From Bacteroidales bacterium (GTDB lineage: Bacteria > Bacteroidota > Bacteroidia > Bacteroidales > P3), in contig JAKSMP010000015.1 in the NCBI GenBank assembly GCA_024400505.1, positions 1-47,330 on the forward strand: a stretch of DNA of 47,330 nt, given 5' to 3'. The position numbers were made by a program, and so were the translations under genes. Positions 9,086 through 19,544 of this stretch are shown here, piece by piece. Below the pieces are notes generated by a model, which searched no databases, had not been told where the DNA came from, and worked only from the letters and a program-made list of their open reading frames with translations. How positions within the stretch are numbered: the stretch's first letter is position 1; each line of letters begins with the position of its first letter.

Positions 9086-10078
9086 ATGGCAATTTTATCT
9101 TTCCAGAAACCCGACAAGGTGGTTATGCTTGAAGCCAACGACTTCCGCGGAACCTTTGAGTTCCGTCCTTTGGAGCCTGGTTATGGCATCACCATCGGTA
9201 ATGCATTGCGTCGAGTTCTCTTATCTTCTTTGGAGGGCTTCGCAATCACTTCTGTTCGTATTGACGGCGTTGCTCACGAATTCTCTTCTCTTCCTGGTGT
9301 CGTTGAAGATATGACGGACATCATTCTCAAGTTGAAGCAAATTCGTTTCCGTCGTCAGATTGAAGATTATGATTCTGAAAAGGTGGCTTTCACTATCCTC
9401 GGCCAAAGTGAATTTAAGGCTGGTGATTTGAATAATTACCTTAATGGTTTCCAAGTCCTCAATCCCGAACTGGAGATTTGTCATATGGAGACTACTACCG
9501 AACTTAAGATTGAACTCACTATCGAAAAGGGACGTGGTTATGTTCCTGCCGACGAGAACAAAAAGCCGGGTGATGCTATCGGTGTCATTTCTATCGATTC
9601 TATTCATACTCCTATTAAGAATGTTAAATACGAAGTTGCAGACTGTCGTGTTGAGCAGCGTACCGACTATGAAAAATTGATTTTTGATATCCAGACCGAT
9701 GGCTCTATCCATCCGAAAGAGGCCTTGAAAGAGGCTGCCACCATTCTCATCCAGCATTTCATGCTCTTTAGTGATGAGCGCATTACTCTTGAAGCCGAAC
9801 CTAAGCCTGTTCAGGAAGAATTTGACGAAAGTACTATGCATCTTCGTCAGATGTTGAAGACTAAATTGGTTGATATGGATCTTAGCGTCCGTGCGCTCAA
9901 TTGTTTAAAAGCTGCAGAGGTGGAAACTCTGGGTGACCTGGTTGCCTTCAATAAAGCTGATTTGTTGAAGTTCCGCAACTTCGGTAAGAAATCCTTAACC
10001 GAGTTAGAAAACTTGGTAGCTTCCAAGAATCTTGAATTCGGTATGAACATTACAAAGTATAAATTAGATAAAGAATAA
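9086..10078 (+). CDS. rpoA: DNA-directed RNA polymerase subunit alpha
   Basis: A 330-residue protein. The N-terminal assembly domain shows [20 protein letters not shown] (about 33-52); the C-terminal domain, which contacts promoter DNA and activators, has the helix-hairpin-helix pattern [20 protein letters not shown] and [15 protein letters not shown]. It dimerises to nucleate core RNA polymerase. Position between rpsD and rplQ is the standard alpha operon. Confidence 0.98.
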   Translation: MAILSFQKPDKVVMLEANDFRGTFEFRPLEPGYGITIGNALRRVLLSSLEGFAITSVRIDGVAHEFSSLPGVVEDMTDIILKLKQIRFRRQIEDYDSEKVAFTILGQSEFKAGDLNNYLNGFQVLNPELEICHMETTTELKIELTIEKGRGYVPADENKKPGDAIGVISIDSIHTPIKNVKYEVADCRVEQRTDYEKLIFDIQTDGSIHPKEALKEAATILIQHFMLFSDERITLEAEPKPVQEEFDESTMHLRQMLKTKLVDMDLSVRALNCLKAAEVETLGDLVAFNKADLLKFRNFGKKSLTELENLVASKNLEFGMNITKYKLDKE

Positions 10079-10084
10079 TAAGAA

Positions 10085-10555
10085 ATGAGACACGGTTGTA
10101 AAGTAAATCATTTGTCAAGAACCCACGCACATCGCGTCGCTATGCTTTCCAATATGGCTACTTCTCTCATTATGGAGAAGCGTATTGAAACCACTTTGGC
10201 CAAAGCTAAAGCGCTTAGAGTATATGTCGAGCCCATTATCAATCGCTCGAAAGAAGATAGCACTCACAATCGTCGTGTTGTCTTCAGCTACCTCCATAGT
10301 AAAGAAGCTGTTAACGAATTGTTCCGCGAAGTTTCTCAGATGGTTGCCAACCGCCCCGGTGGTTATACACGTATCCTGAAAACTGGTATCCGTCATGGTG
10401 ACAATTCTGAGATGGCAATTATCGAACTCGTTGATTACAACGAGAACATGCTGAAAGCTGGTACCGAAAAGAAAGCTAAGACCACTCGTCGTAGTCGCTC
10501 CAAGAAAGCTGATGCTCCCGCAGTTGCTACCGAAGAGGCTCCCAAGGCAGAATAA
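10085..10555 (+). CDS. rplQ: 50S ribosomal protein L17 with C-terminal extension
   Basis: A 156-residue protein beginning [17 protein letters not shown], the L17 signature. L17 sits at the base of the 50S subunit near the tunnel exit. The core ends near residue 125; a Lys/Arg-rich then Ala/Glu-rich tail of about 30 residues is added, as in other Bacteroidota. Last gene of the ribosomal cluster, followed by a hairpin terminator. Confidence 0.97.
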   Translation: MRHGCKVNHLSRTHAHRVAMLSNMATSLIMEKRIETTLAKAKALRVYVEPIINRSKEDSTHNRRVVFSYLHSKEAVNELFREVSQMVANRPGGYTRILKTGIRHGDNSEMAIIELVDYNENMLKAGTEKKAKTTRRSRSKKADAPAVATEEAPKAE

Positions 10556-10574
10556 TACTTTGAGGTAAATCTAT

Positions 10575-10615
10575 AAAAGGAATGCGGGAACGAAATACTT
10601 CTCAGCATTCCTTTT
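10575..10615 (+). terminator. Terminator hairpin after rplQ
   Basis: AAAAGGAATGC (10575-10585) pairs perfectly with GCATTCCTTTT (10605-10615) across a 19-nt loop, 20 bases after the rplQ stop. The T-run is the end of the stem itself. The position at the end of the alpha operon supports a Rho-independent terminator. Confidence 0.7.
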
Positions 10616-10652
10616 ACTATGTCACTAAATTTTCAAATCCAAATTTAAATAA

Positions 10653-11954
<1,302 letters not shown>

Positions 11955-11972
11955 CCTATTTTGCGATAATGC

Positions 11973-12004
11973 AAAGGGTGGTACCATAGGTATCACCCTT
12001 TTTT
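11973..12004 (+). terminator. Rho-independent terminator of eno
   Basis: AAAGGGTGGTACC pairs with GGTATCACCCTTT (one G-U pair) over a 3-4 nt loop, followed by a T-run, 19 bases after the eno stop. Confidence 0.9.
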
Positions 12005-12107
12005 GTTTCCTGGCAATCGTTTAGAAGTGTTGGAATGAATATTCCAGAATACCTAAATACAGTGCTGTTGGGTGTTGTATTGATTCAGCTCATTGGGTTA
12101 TTAGTGT

Positions 12108-12140
12108 AAAAAAGCCTTCTTATTCGGATAATAAGAAGGC
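12108..12140 (-). terminator. Terminator of the lepA / membrane-protein transcript
   Basis: On the minus strand GCCTTCTTAT pairs with ATAAGAAGGC over a 7-nt loop and is followed by TTTTTT (A-run 12108-12113 on plus). It lies 25 bases beyond the stop of the minus-strand gene ending at 12165. Confidence 0.88.
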
Positions 12141-12164
12141 ATATATATTGGGAGGGGGGTCTTG

Positions 12165-12692
12165 TTATAATTCCCTCATTTCTTTTTTCAAGTACTCTAG
12201 GGCATCGGAGGTTGGATGCTGGATAGCAGAAGTGGAGAATATCGCTGTTGCAAGTCTTGTGGGGTCTGCATTAGTGGGGATTGTTATGGCGGCAGAGTTA
12301 ATTACACCAATCATCTCATCTTTGGCATCTCGAATTCGTTTCCAAGCTTCACTTGACACATATACTTGCTGACTAAGGTTATGCTCCCATTCATCACGAA
12401 TGGATTTTGTCATGGCGCCTTGGAGCATTTTTGCATCCATTCCAGGTTGGTAAGCACGCAAGACAAGGCTGTCAGGGCTGATTCGCTCAAGAAAGAGTGC
12501 CATACGTTCGTAGGCTTGCAAACGAATGGGCGTTATCAGTTTGATAGCTTCGCGATGTTCGTCTATACGCATTTGTAGCATTTGTATCTTCTGCTGGTTG
12601 TCAAAGAAGCGCTTGGCCAAAAGATAAAATATGAATCCAGTTAAGGCGATAGAAGCCAAAACTGCTATTGCGATTAATAATAAGTAGTACAT
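12165..12692 (-). CDS. Membrane-anchored conserved protein of unknown function
   Basis: A 175-residue protein with one N-terminal hydrophobic segment (about residues 2-24, MYYLLLIAIAVLASIALTGF) and a charged, mostly helical remainder; residues 30-60 could form a short coiled coil. The motif APYERM-like IRLQAYERMALFLERISPDSL resembles a widespread Bacteroidota protein of unknown function that follows translation genes. It starts 21 bp after lepA on the same strand and shares its terminator, so they are probably one transcript. No catalytic motif is visible; the topology suggests a single-pass inner-membrane protein facing the cytoplasm. Confidence 0.85.
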   Translation of the reverse strand: MYYLLLIAIAVLASIALTGFIFYLLAKRFFDNQQKIQMLQMRIDEHREAIKLITPIRLQAYERMALFLERISPDSLVLRAYQPGMDAKMLQGAMTKSIRDEWEHNLSQQVYVSSEAWKRIRDAKDEMIGVINSAAITIPTNADPTRLATAIFSTSAIQHPTSDALEYLKKEMREL

Positions 12693-12713
12693 TGTGCTAT
12701 TGAGTTTGTGTTG

Positions 12714-14522
12714 TTAATCTAATTTTAGTACTGCAAGGAAAGCGCTCTGAGGAACTTCAACGTTGCCTACTTGTCGCATGCGTTTTTTGCCCTCTTTTTG
12801 CTTTTCTAGCAGTTTGCGTTTGCGGGTAATGTCGCCACCGTAACACTTGGCTGTTACATCTTTACGTACTTGACGTACGGTCTCTCGGGCAATGATCTTG
12901 CTACCAATTGCAGCTTGAATAGCCACATCGAATTGTTGGCGTGGAATGAGGTCCTTCAGTTTCTCACACATACGACGTCCAATAGGATATGCATTATCGA
13001 CATAGGTGAGAGTTGAAAGGGCATCAACAGGATCTCCGTTGAGGAGGATCTCAAGCTTGACTAGTTTAGAAGGTTGGAATCCATTTACGTAGTAGTCAAA
13101 AGAAGCATATCCTTTGGAAATGGATTTTAGCTTATCGTAGAAGTCAAATACTACTTCTCCCAAAGGTAGATCGAAAGTGATTTCGATGCGGTCGGTGGTA
13201 AGGTATGTTTGGTTTTTCAAGATTCCACGCTTGTCCATACATAATTTAATGACAGGACCAATGAAATCGGCCTTTGTGATAATTTGGGCATGTATGTAGG
13301 GCTCGAATACTTCAGCGATGTTATTTGGTTCGGGCATGCCAGAAGGGTTGTACACGTCTTTCTCCTCGCCGTTGGTGAGCCGCACTTTATACTGTACATT
13401 AGGAACGGTGGTGATGACATCCATGTTGAACTCTCTTTCAAGCCTTTCTTGGACAATTTCCATGTGCAGTAGCCCCAAGAATCCGCATCGGAAGCCAAAT
13501 CCAAGTGCTAGAGAACTCTCGGGCTCAAAGGTGAGAGATGCGTCGTTGAGTTGGAGTTTTTCGAGAGAGGCTCGTAGCTCTTCGTAATCATCTGTGTCAA
13601 CGGGATAAACACCAGCGAAGACCATGGGTTTAACGGCTTCAAATCCATCTATTGCTTTTTCACAGGGTGTTTGTACATGAGTGATGGTGTCACCAACGCG
13701 CACTTCTTTAGATGTCTTGATGCCTGAAATAATATATCCAACATCTCCTGCAGAGAGACTTTTTCGTGGCTCCATGTTGAGTTTAAGCACGCCAATTTCA
13801 TCAGCGTGATAATCTTTCTCTGTACTTACAAATTTCACCCAGTCATTTGTTTTGATAGAACCATTCATGATTCTGAAATAACTGATGATTCCACGGAAGG
13901 GATTGAATACAGAGTCAAATACAAGCGCTTGAAGCGGTTTCTCAGGATCTCCTTCTGGGGCAGGTACACGGTCGACAATGGCTTGGAGGATTTCAGGAAC
14001 ACCCACACCAGTTTTAGCAGAACAAGATAGAATATCCTCGCGGGCGCAACCTAGTAGATCTATGATTTCGTCTGCAACTTCTTCGGGCATGGCGCTATCA
14101 AGATCGATTTTGTTCATCACAGGTATGATTTCTAAGTCGTTCTCAAGGGCGAGGTAGAGGTTTGATATGGTCTGTGCCTGAATTCCTTGGGTGGCGTCAA
14201 CCACAAGAAGTGCACCTTCGCATGCTGCAATGGAGCGGGATACTTCATAGCTGAAATCGACATGGCCTGGGGTGTCAATGAGATTTAGAATAAAATCTTT
14301 TCCTTGGTTTTCACCAGCACCTTCATATTTATATTGCATCTGGATGGCGTGGCTCTTGATGGTGATGCCACGTTCTTTTTCTAAGTCCATATCATCAAGG
14401 AGCTGATCCTGCATCTCGCGTTGAGTGACAGTGTGGGTATATTCCAATAAACGGTCGGCCAAAGTGCTTTTCCCATGGTCGATATGCGCAATAATGCAGA
14501 AGTTCCTAATCTTATTCATCAT
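12714..14522 (-). CDS. lepA: Elongation factor 4 (LepA), ribosomal back-translocase-type GTPase
   Basis: A 602-residue translational GTPase. G1 motif AHIDHGKST (about 12-20), G3 DTPGH, G4 NKID, and the LepA-specific C-terminal domain with [20 protein letters not shown] and [15 protein letters not shown]. It acts on stalled or mistranslocated ribosomes and in 30S biogenesis. Two adjacent Met codons open the gene; either gives the same protein to one residue. The promoter is probably the palindromic box at 14558-14573. Confidence 0.98.
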   Translation of the reverse strand: MMNKIRNFCIIAHIDHGKSTLADRLLEYTHTVTQREMQDQLLDDMDLEKERGITIKSHAIQMQYKYEGAGENQGKDFILNLIDTPGHVDFSYEVSRSIAACEGALLVVDATQGIQAQTISNLYLALENDLEIIPVMNKIDLDSAMPEEVADEIIDLLGCAREDILSCSAKTGVGVPEILQAIVDRVPAPEGDPEKPLQALVFDSVFNPFRGIISYFRIMNGSIKTNDWVKFVSTEKDYHADEIGVLKLNMEPRKSLSAGDVGYIISGIKTSKEVRVGDTITHVQTPCEKAIDGFEAVKPMVFAGVYPVDTDDYEELRASLEKLQLNDASLTFEPESSLALGFGFRCGFLGLLHMEIVQERLEREFNMDVITTVPNVQYKVRLTNGEEKDVYNPSGMPEPNNIAEVFEPYIHAQIITKADFIGPVIKLCMDKRGILKNQTYLTTDRIEITFDLPLGEVVFDFYDKLKSISKGYASFDYYVNGFQPSKLVKLEILLNGDPVDALSTLTYVDNAYPIGRRMCEKLKDLIPRQQFDVAIQAAIGSKIIARETVRQVRKDVTAKCYGGDITRKRKLLEKQKEGKKRMRQVGNVEVPQSAFLAVLKLD

Positions 14523-14557
14523 AGTGGTGGGCAGATATATTATATAGATACAATAAT

Positions 14558-14573
14558 TAACTTTGCAAAGTTA
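14558..14573. promoter_or_regulatory. Palindromic -7 box, TAACTTTGCAAAGTTA, between lepA and the kinase gene
   Basis: This 16-bp perfect palindrome contains the Bacteroidota -7 element TAnnTTTG on both strands. On the minus strand it lies about 40 bases upstream of lepA and is the best candidate for its promoter. On the plus strand a second box (14626-14633) lies nearer the kinase gene, so bidirectional use is only possible. Confidence 0.6.
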
Positions 14574-14625
14574 CGACTTTTTTATTGATTATTCGGTTTT
14601 TTCTATTTATTTTGATTATTATTTG

Positions 14626-14633
14626 TATTTTTG
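14626..14633 (+). promoter_or_regulatory. -7 promoter box TATTTTTG of the kinase gene
   Basis: TATTTTTG fits TAnnTTTG and ends 8 bases before ATG 14642, so the mRNA would have a leader of only about five bases. No -33 TTTG at standard spacing was found. Confidence 0.5.
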
Positions 14634-14641
14634 CACTCGCA

Positions 14642-15553
14642 ATGAAGCATGTATTTATAGAAAATCCTAAATCGGGGATGCGGAATGCTGCAGCTGCTAT
14701 TTCAGAACAAGTGGCCTGCTATGCGTCTTCACACTCGGGGTTGGAATATGAAGAATACGTCACCCAGTCGGTGGGTGATGCTACGAGATATGTGCGAAAT
14801 TGGTGTGAACGTCATCCCTTTGAGGAGGTCCGTTTTTATGCTTGTGGAGGTGATGGCACATTGAATGAGGTGGTTTCCGGCATGGTGGGAAGGCCATTGT
14901 CTCAGGTGGCTGCTGTTGCAGTTGGGTCGGGGAATGATTATGTGAAGTATCATGGTTCGGTAGAGGATTTTAGGGATGTGGCTCGTTTGATTGAAGGGAG
15001 TCCGACAAAGGTGGATTTGATGAAGATAGGTGATAGGTATAGTATCAATGTGTGTAATTTTGGGTTTGATGCAGAGGTCTGTCGGAATAGTGCTTTGGTG
15101 AGAAATTGGCCTTTATTAGGCGGGAGAAATGCCTATACCACTGCCATCCTGAAAAGTCTGTCGCTCAGGCATCATTATATTCAGATGAAAGTGGATGGAG
15201 CGGACTTCTATGATGATTATCTACTCCTTTGCACCCTTTCTAACGGAAAATATGTTGGCGGAAAGTATCTTTGTGCGCCATTGTCGCAATGTGATGATGG
15301 CAAGATGGAAGTGGGATTATTTCGTTGTATGCCACTTTTGAGATTGATTCCGTTAATTCCATATTATATGAATGGCACTCATTTGCAAAACAAGAGAATC
15401 CAGGGATTGATAAAGTATTGCCGGGCGTCTAAAGTTGTTGTCTCGTCCACCAATCCGTTTTGGCTCTGCATTGATGGAGAAATGGTGTATGGAGACTATT
15501 TTGAGATTGAGAATTTGCAGAGAGCGATAAATTTTGTTCTTCCAAAAAAATGA
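14642..15553 (+). CDS. Diacylglycerol/lipid kinase family protein
   Basis: A 303-residue cytoplasmic or peripheral-membrane kinase of the DAGK catalytic-domain superfamily (YegS/DgkB type). It shows FIENPKSGMRN at the N-terminus, the nucleotide-binding GGDGTLNEVVSGM (about 76-88) and VGSGNDYVKYHG. The family phosphorylates diacylglycerol or sphingoid lipids with ATP; substrate here is unknown. The frame is open to 14585, but that would add a hydrophobic stretch from promoter DNA, so ATG 14642 is preferred. Divergent from lepA and monocistronic. Confidence 0.9.
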   Translation: MKHVFIENPKSGMRNAAAAISEQVACYASSHSGLEYEEYVTQSVGDATRYVRNWCERHPFEEVRFYACGGDGTLNEVVSGMVGRPLSQVAAVAVGSGNDYVKYHGSVEDFRDVARLIEGSPTKVDLMKIGDRYSINVCNFGFDAEVCRNSALVRNWPLLGGRNAYTTAILKSLSLRHHYIQMKVDGADFYDDYLLLCTLSNGKYVGGKYLCAPLSQCDDGKMEVGLFRCMPLLRLIPLIPYYMNGTHLQNKRIQGLIKYCRASKVVVSSTNPFWLCIDGEMVYGDYFEIENLQRAINFVLPKK

Positions 15554-15664
15554 AAAATATTATACGTTGCATAAATTGCCTAAAATGTCAGTATTTATTG
15601 ACGTTTTTATGCTTACGTATTGTGATTCAATGAGGAAAAATAATATTAAAAAAATCAAAAAGTG

Positions 15665-15694
15665 TTTGTGATTGAAAAAAAAGTTGTATTTTTG
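15665..15694 (+). promoter_or_regulatory. Promoter of the small Gly-rich peptide gene
   Basis: -33 TTTG at 15665-15668 and -7 TATTTTTG at 15687-15694, spaced by 18 bases, close to the Bacteroidota consensus. It predicts a 5' leader of about 100 bases before ATG 15798. Confidence 0.75.
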
Positions 15695-15797
15695 CCAAAT
15701 CAAAAGTGATTGGAAGAAGAATGGAATGATTTGTATTCGAATCACTTAGAATTAAATATAGTAATTACTAAACATTTAAAACACACAAAAAAAAGAA

Positions 15798-15995
15798 ATG
15801 AAACAGATGAAAAAACAGGTTTATCAGATGCCTATGGTTGAGGTTATGAACGCTCGCGTTGAGAAGGGTTTTGCTGGTTCCAATGGTGGCACCACCGGTG
15901 GTAACACTGGTTGGGGTGGCAATTGGGTTCGCCCTCAAAGTGCAGAACTTCATACAGAAGTTGCTGACCTCGCTATCGAAGATTGCATTGACTAA
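15798..15995 (+). CDS. Small Gly-rich protein of unknown function
   Basis: A 65-residue frame (or 62 if it starts at ATG 15807) with three parts: a basic N-terminus with KKQVYQMPMVEVMNARVEKG, a Gly/Asn/Thr/Trp-rich middle (about 27-43), and an acidic C-terminus ending in EDCID. The N-terminal pattern Y-x-x-P-x-x-x-V resembles a class of short Bacteroidales proteins of unknown function. There is no hydrophobic signal peptide. A good promoter, a 100-base leader, A-rich sequence before the start, and a strong terminator right after it support real expression as a single-gene transcript. A peptide precursor or surface-related peptide is conceivable but unproven. Confidence 0.75.
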   Translation: MKQMKKQVYQMPMVEVMNARVEKGFAGSNGGTTGGNTGWGGNWVRPQSAELHTEVADLAIEDCID

Positions 15996-16030
15996 TTTCA
16001 TTGCACTTTAGGATTTATCCTGAAAACCGG

Positions 16031-16072
16031 CAACAGATTGTTGGGTAATGGCCAACAATCTGTTGTTTTTTT
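16031..16072 (+). terminator. Rho-independent terminator after the Gly-rich peptide gene
   Basis: CAACAGATTGTTGG (16031-16044) pairs perfectly over 14 bp with CCAACAATCTGTTG (16052-16065), followed by seven T. It ends the transcript about 36 bases after the stop codon. Confidence 0.92.
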
Positions 16073-16447
16073 GTATTTATTATAAACCAGGGGTGCGTGA
16101 TAATGGTTTCCGCCTTGCATGGGAGGATATGTTTACGTCCGTAGATGAATATGCTTGATGGGAACATGCGTAGGCTCTGCTTTCGATAAAAATGATGGTA
16201 GGGCAACGATAAAATTCATCGTAAGTATCGTTGAGGCTCTGCCATTAGTAATAACTAATGGTATGCATACGCTCAACTTAGGCACAGATGCTGTATTGGC
16301 GTTTATTATGCGCCTTGCAAGCGTTGAGATATCCCAGGTTGTATCTTGCTATATGGTTGCGTGCTTCTATAATAGTTCTATAGCAGCAGTATAGTGCCTG
16401 TATGGTTTGCTTGATAAAATAGGATAGCATGAGCGAATAAAAAATAT
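16073..16447. other. 375-bp gap with several small hairpins and no convincing gene
   Basis: No reading frame here has family features; a 79-codon plus frame (16155-16394) looks like chance. The stretch holds paired segments CAACGATA/TATCGTTG (16204-16211 and 16226-16233) and CCATTAGT/ACTAATGG (16242-16249 and 16254-16261), plus a repeated AGGCTCTGC (near 16170 and 16234). It may hold an RNA element or a decayed gene; I see no decisive sign of either. Confidence 0.4.
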
Positions 16448-16478
16448 TTTGATAGTCATTACATTTTTCGTATCTTTG
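16448..16478 (+). promoter_or_regulatory. Promoter of the aminopeptidase operon
   Basis: -33 TTTG (16448-16451) and -7 TATCTTTG (16471-16478) with 19-base spacing, a near-perfect Bacteroidota promoter. The predicted start of transcription is near 16482, about 50 bases before the preferred ATG. Confidence 0.85.
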
Positions 16479-16531
16479 CATCGCAATTTCGCATGCCGAG
16501 GTTGATTAGTTTGCTTTTTATACAAGATATT

Positions 16532-18895
16532 ATGAAATATTTATTGCATCTTTCTTTAGCTGTGCTCTTATGCTGTGTGGCGAATGGCGTGGACGCTCAA
16601 AATGCCGAACTTGACTCTTTGGATGTGACCCATTATGACCTTACGCTTGATATGGGTCGCACCGTCAATAAGCAATTGCGTGGTACGGCAACTATATCTT
16701 TCCGTCTTACGCAAGCGTGTGATGCTGTGTCGTTCGACTTGATTTGCGATTCAATAGGCTCCATATTGTTGCAGCATATCTCTGGTGGTGCAGCTATCAC
16801 TACTGGACATTCTTATAACCGTGAGGATGCTAAACTCCAGGTTGCTCTTCCGTCTGGCAGCAGTGTGGGCGATACTTTTGTAGTGTCGGTGCCCTATGTG
16901 ACTAATGGTTTCCTGGAAAGCTATGGTTGGGGCGGACTGCACATGGACGATAATATTTACTACAATCTTGGTGTCGCATTCCAAGCCTACCCTCATGTTT
17001 ATGGCCGCAGTTGGTTCCCTTGCAGAGACAATTTCTACGATAAGGCCACCTACACAATTCGTGCAGTTTCTAAACCTGGCTGGCGCTGTATTTGTGGTGG
17101 CATGCTTCAGGATGAAGTGGTGCAAGAGGATGGAAGTTTGTTGAGTACATGGACAATCGATAGTGAAACTCCCACTTACCTGGTCTCAGTGTCTGCTGCC
17201 AATTGGAATGTGATAGAGCGTACCTACCAAGGACTCACAGAGGAATATCCTGCCATCATTGGTTATACCTCTTTCTCGCGGGATGCTGTAAATGATGCCT
17301 TCAATATTTTGGAAGATGTGCTTCCTGCGTATGAACAGCGTTTTGGCCCATATCGTTGGGGCAGAATAGGCTACATATCTACCCCTCTGGGATCGATGGA
17401 ACATGTGAGCAACATCGGATTTGTGTCTGCTTGCATGGCTGTCACAAGTGTGCCTTGCCAAATGACGCTTTGCCATGAATTTGCACATTCTTGGTTTGGC
17501 AATTTGCTCACCTGTGCTTCGGCTGAAGATATGTTTATCAACGAGGGTGGGGCATCTTTCTGCGAAGAGATTGCCAACGAGGCTGCTTACGGCAAAGAAT
17601 CATCCATCAGTTACTACCAAAAGATGCTTTCCACCGTTATTCGCACAGCCCATGTTGACGATGGCGGATATCGTTCTCTCTCGGGTATGCCTGAGAGTGT
17701 CACTTATGGCACCACCACTTATAAACAGGGTGCTATGATGTGGCATTCACTCAGAGGGTATTTGGGCGACTCCCTCTTCTATGATTGCATGAAGCGACTC
17801 TTTGCTGCTCATGCATTTGGCAATATCGATGCTGCAACACTTCGCGACACGCTCAGTCATTATGCTGGCATAGACCTGACTGGTTTCTTTGATTTCCATG
17901 TGTTTAATCCGGGTTTTGTTGATTATGCTATCGATGATTTTTCGGCAGAAGGCAATCGGGTGTCAATCACCTTGAAGCAAATCCTTCTAGCTGCCCCCAA
18001 GTATGCCTCGGCTAACAGAGTGCCAGTCACATTCTTCGGCATTAATGGGCAGCGAAGCGAACAACTCTTGGTGTTTGACGACAGTGTTTATACCCAAGTT
18101 TTTGATCTCCCATTCCCTGCTGCTTTTGCCGTGGTTGATTATCACCATGCACTATCTGATGCATGCACCGATGATACCGCCAATCTATCCGTAAAAGGTC
18201 TTGTAGATATGCCCAATAGTTATTGCAAAATCAATGTCGGAGCTACTACTAATCAATCTGATGCGTGGGTCCATGTGGGACATCATTACGTTCACCCCTC
18301 TGGTGATACCCTCAATGGCATAGTGCGTATGGCTAATAGGTATTGGCAAGTGGCTGGCATAGTTCCATGGGAAGGTAATGTGGTGGGCCGATTCCTCTAC
18401 AACCAAGGTTCAAATGGATCCTCAGATGCCAGTTTCTTGGACTTCGGTTTCTTCGATAAGCGTTCCACCCTCGACTCACTTGCACTACTATATCGCAGCA
18501 ACCCACATCAGCCTTGGCAAGTGGTGTCGCGTACCCGCACAGCTAGCAGCACAGTATCTACAGGGTACTTTACTGCACGTCTCTTCCCAGGCGAATATAC
18601 GCTAGCTGTGATTGACAGTAATCTGCTTTCCATTCCTGACATGGGAGAAAATGTTCACCAGCCCGAACTCAAAATCTATCCCAATCCCTCGGCCGATAAC
18701 CAATTCAAGGTGGATTTGGGCCAATACGACCATCCATTTTCGCTTACAATTTTCGATGTTACTGGCAAGCAGGTGCTCAACATGAATCAGCTTCACAGCG
18801 GATGCTCCGTTCGCCATCAACTCCCTTCTGGAAGATATATTGTACTAATCCAAAATAATTTCTTATCTTTGCAATCTCAAATTGTAGTAAAATGA
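16532..18895 (+). CDS. Secreted M1-family zinc aminopeptidase with T9SS sorting domain
   Basis: A 787-residue protein from ATG 16532; the earlier in-frame ATG 16493 would put 13 residues ahead of a good signal peptide (MKYLLHLSLAVLLCCVANGVDA). The M1 N-terminal beta domain is followed by GSMEH (GxMEN-like, substrate N-terminus recognition), then the zinc site HEFAH (His315, Glu316, His319) with the third ligand Glu338 in INEGGASF, the exact HExxH-18-E spacing. The last 80 residues (PELKIYPNPSADNQ, then VTGKQV, and ending QSQIVVK) form a type A T9SS C-terminal sorting domain, so the enzyme is exported across the outer membrane and likely surface-anchored or released. It overlaps the next gene by 4 bp (ATGA). 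Confidence 0.95.
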   Translation: MKYLLHLSLAVLLCCVANGVDAQNAELDSLDVTHYDLTLDMGRTVNKQLRGTATISFRLTQACDAVSFDLICDSIGSILLQHISGGAAITTGHSYNREDAKLQVALPSGSSVGDTFVVSVPYVTNGFLESYGWGGLHMDDNIYYNLGVAFQAYPHVYGRSWFPCRDNFYDKATYTIRAVSKPGWRCICGGMLQDEVVQEDGSLLSTWTIDSETPTYLVSVSAANWNVIERTYQGLTEEYPAIIGYTSFSRDAVNDAFNILEDVLPAYEQRFGPYRWGRIGYISTPLGSMEHVSNIGFVSACMAVTSVPCQMTLCHEFAHSWFGNLLTCASAEDMFINEGGASFCEEIANEAAYGKESSISYYQKMLSTVIRTAHVDDGGYRSLSGMPESVTYGTTTYKQGAMMWHSLRGYLGDSLFYDCMKRLFAAHAFGNIDAATLRDTLSHYAGIDLTGFFDFHVFNPGFVDYAIDDFSAEGNRVSITLKQILLAAPKYASANRVPVTFFGINGQRSEQLLVFDDSVYTQVFDLPFPAAFAVVDYHHALSDACTDDTANLSVKGLVDMPNSYCKINVGATTNQSDAWVHVGHHYVHPSGDTLNGIVRMANRYWQVAGIVPWEGNVVGRFLYNQGSNGSSDASFLDFGFFDKRSTLDSLALLYRSNPHQPWQVVSRTRTASSTVSTGYFTARLFPGEYTLAVIDSNLLSIPDMGENVHQPELKIYPNPSADNQFKVDLGQYDHPFSLTIFDVTGKQVLNMNQLHSGCSVRHQLPSGRYIVLIQNNFLSLQSQIVVK

Positions 18896-19509
18896 AAAAT
18901 ATTAAATCTGTATTACTGATAGTTATGCTTTTAGCTGCCACTTCGGTGTCTGCTCAGTTTACCCAGGATCGTCCCAATGTTGAATATATGCTCAAGATAG
19001 AAGCCGGATATTTGCACAATGTGGGCAACTATGGCAAAGCCTCTTCCAATTCCAATGGAAGCACCAATGTGGGCGATGCAAATAGCTATTATCTGCGTGA
19101 TCATGAGGAAGCTTTTGGTTTGAATATCATCAATGGTGTCAACATCTCTCAGGATTTCTTCCTTGGTGGTGGTTTGGGCTATAGCTATTGCATGCCTTTG
19201 TATCAAGGCAATGAGGGCCTTGCCTCCAGCCATTTGGCACAGGTGTTTGTGGATATGGATTATCGTCCCATTGAGGCCGATTGGGCTCCTATGGTAGGTG
19301 CTCGCCTTGGTGGCAGTTTCTTGATGAATGCCAATAACTATGGTACAACCATGAGCCCTTATGTTGAAGTCTATACTGGTGTCAACTGGTTCTATGATCA
19401 CGCCCTGCAGCAGATGGATCGAAACTATCACAGTTGGTTCTTGGAAGCTGGTATTGTTCTTCAGCAGCAGACCATCTTCATCCCAGTCCGTTTCGGTTGG
19501 CGTTGGTAG
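18892..19509 (+). CDS. Probable outer-membrane beta-barrel protein
   Basis: A 205-residue protein with signal peptide MKNIKSVLLIVMLLAATSVSAQ. The mature part alternates hydrophobic and polar residues, with repeated short strands such as YMLKIEAGYLHNVG, FFLGGGLGYSY and VGARLGGSF, and ends in aromatic RFGWRW, typical of small OMP barrels with a C-terminal aromatic residue. The start overlaps the aminopeptidase stop (ATGA), so the two are translationally coupled and probably work at the same envelope site. Specific role unknown. Confidence 0.85.
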   Translation: MKNIKSVLLIVMLLAATSVSAQFTQDRPNVEYMLKIEAGYLHNVGNYGKASSNSNGSTNVGDANSYYLRDHEEAFGLNIINGVNISQDFFLGGGLGYSYCMPLYQGNEGLASSHLAQVFVDMDYRPIEADWAPMVGARLGGSFLMNANNYGTTMSPYVEVYTGVNWFYDHALQQMDRNYHSWFLEAGIVLQQQTIFIPVRFGWRW

Positions 19510-19544
19510 TTAATTGCATTTGTTCAATATTAAGCATTATTGAT

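Noticed and set aside
16155-16394. 79-codon plus-strand frame in the gap before the aminopeptidase
   Set aside because: No promoter or start context, no similarity I recognise, ends within hairpin-rich sequence; treated as chance.
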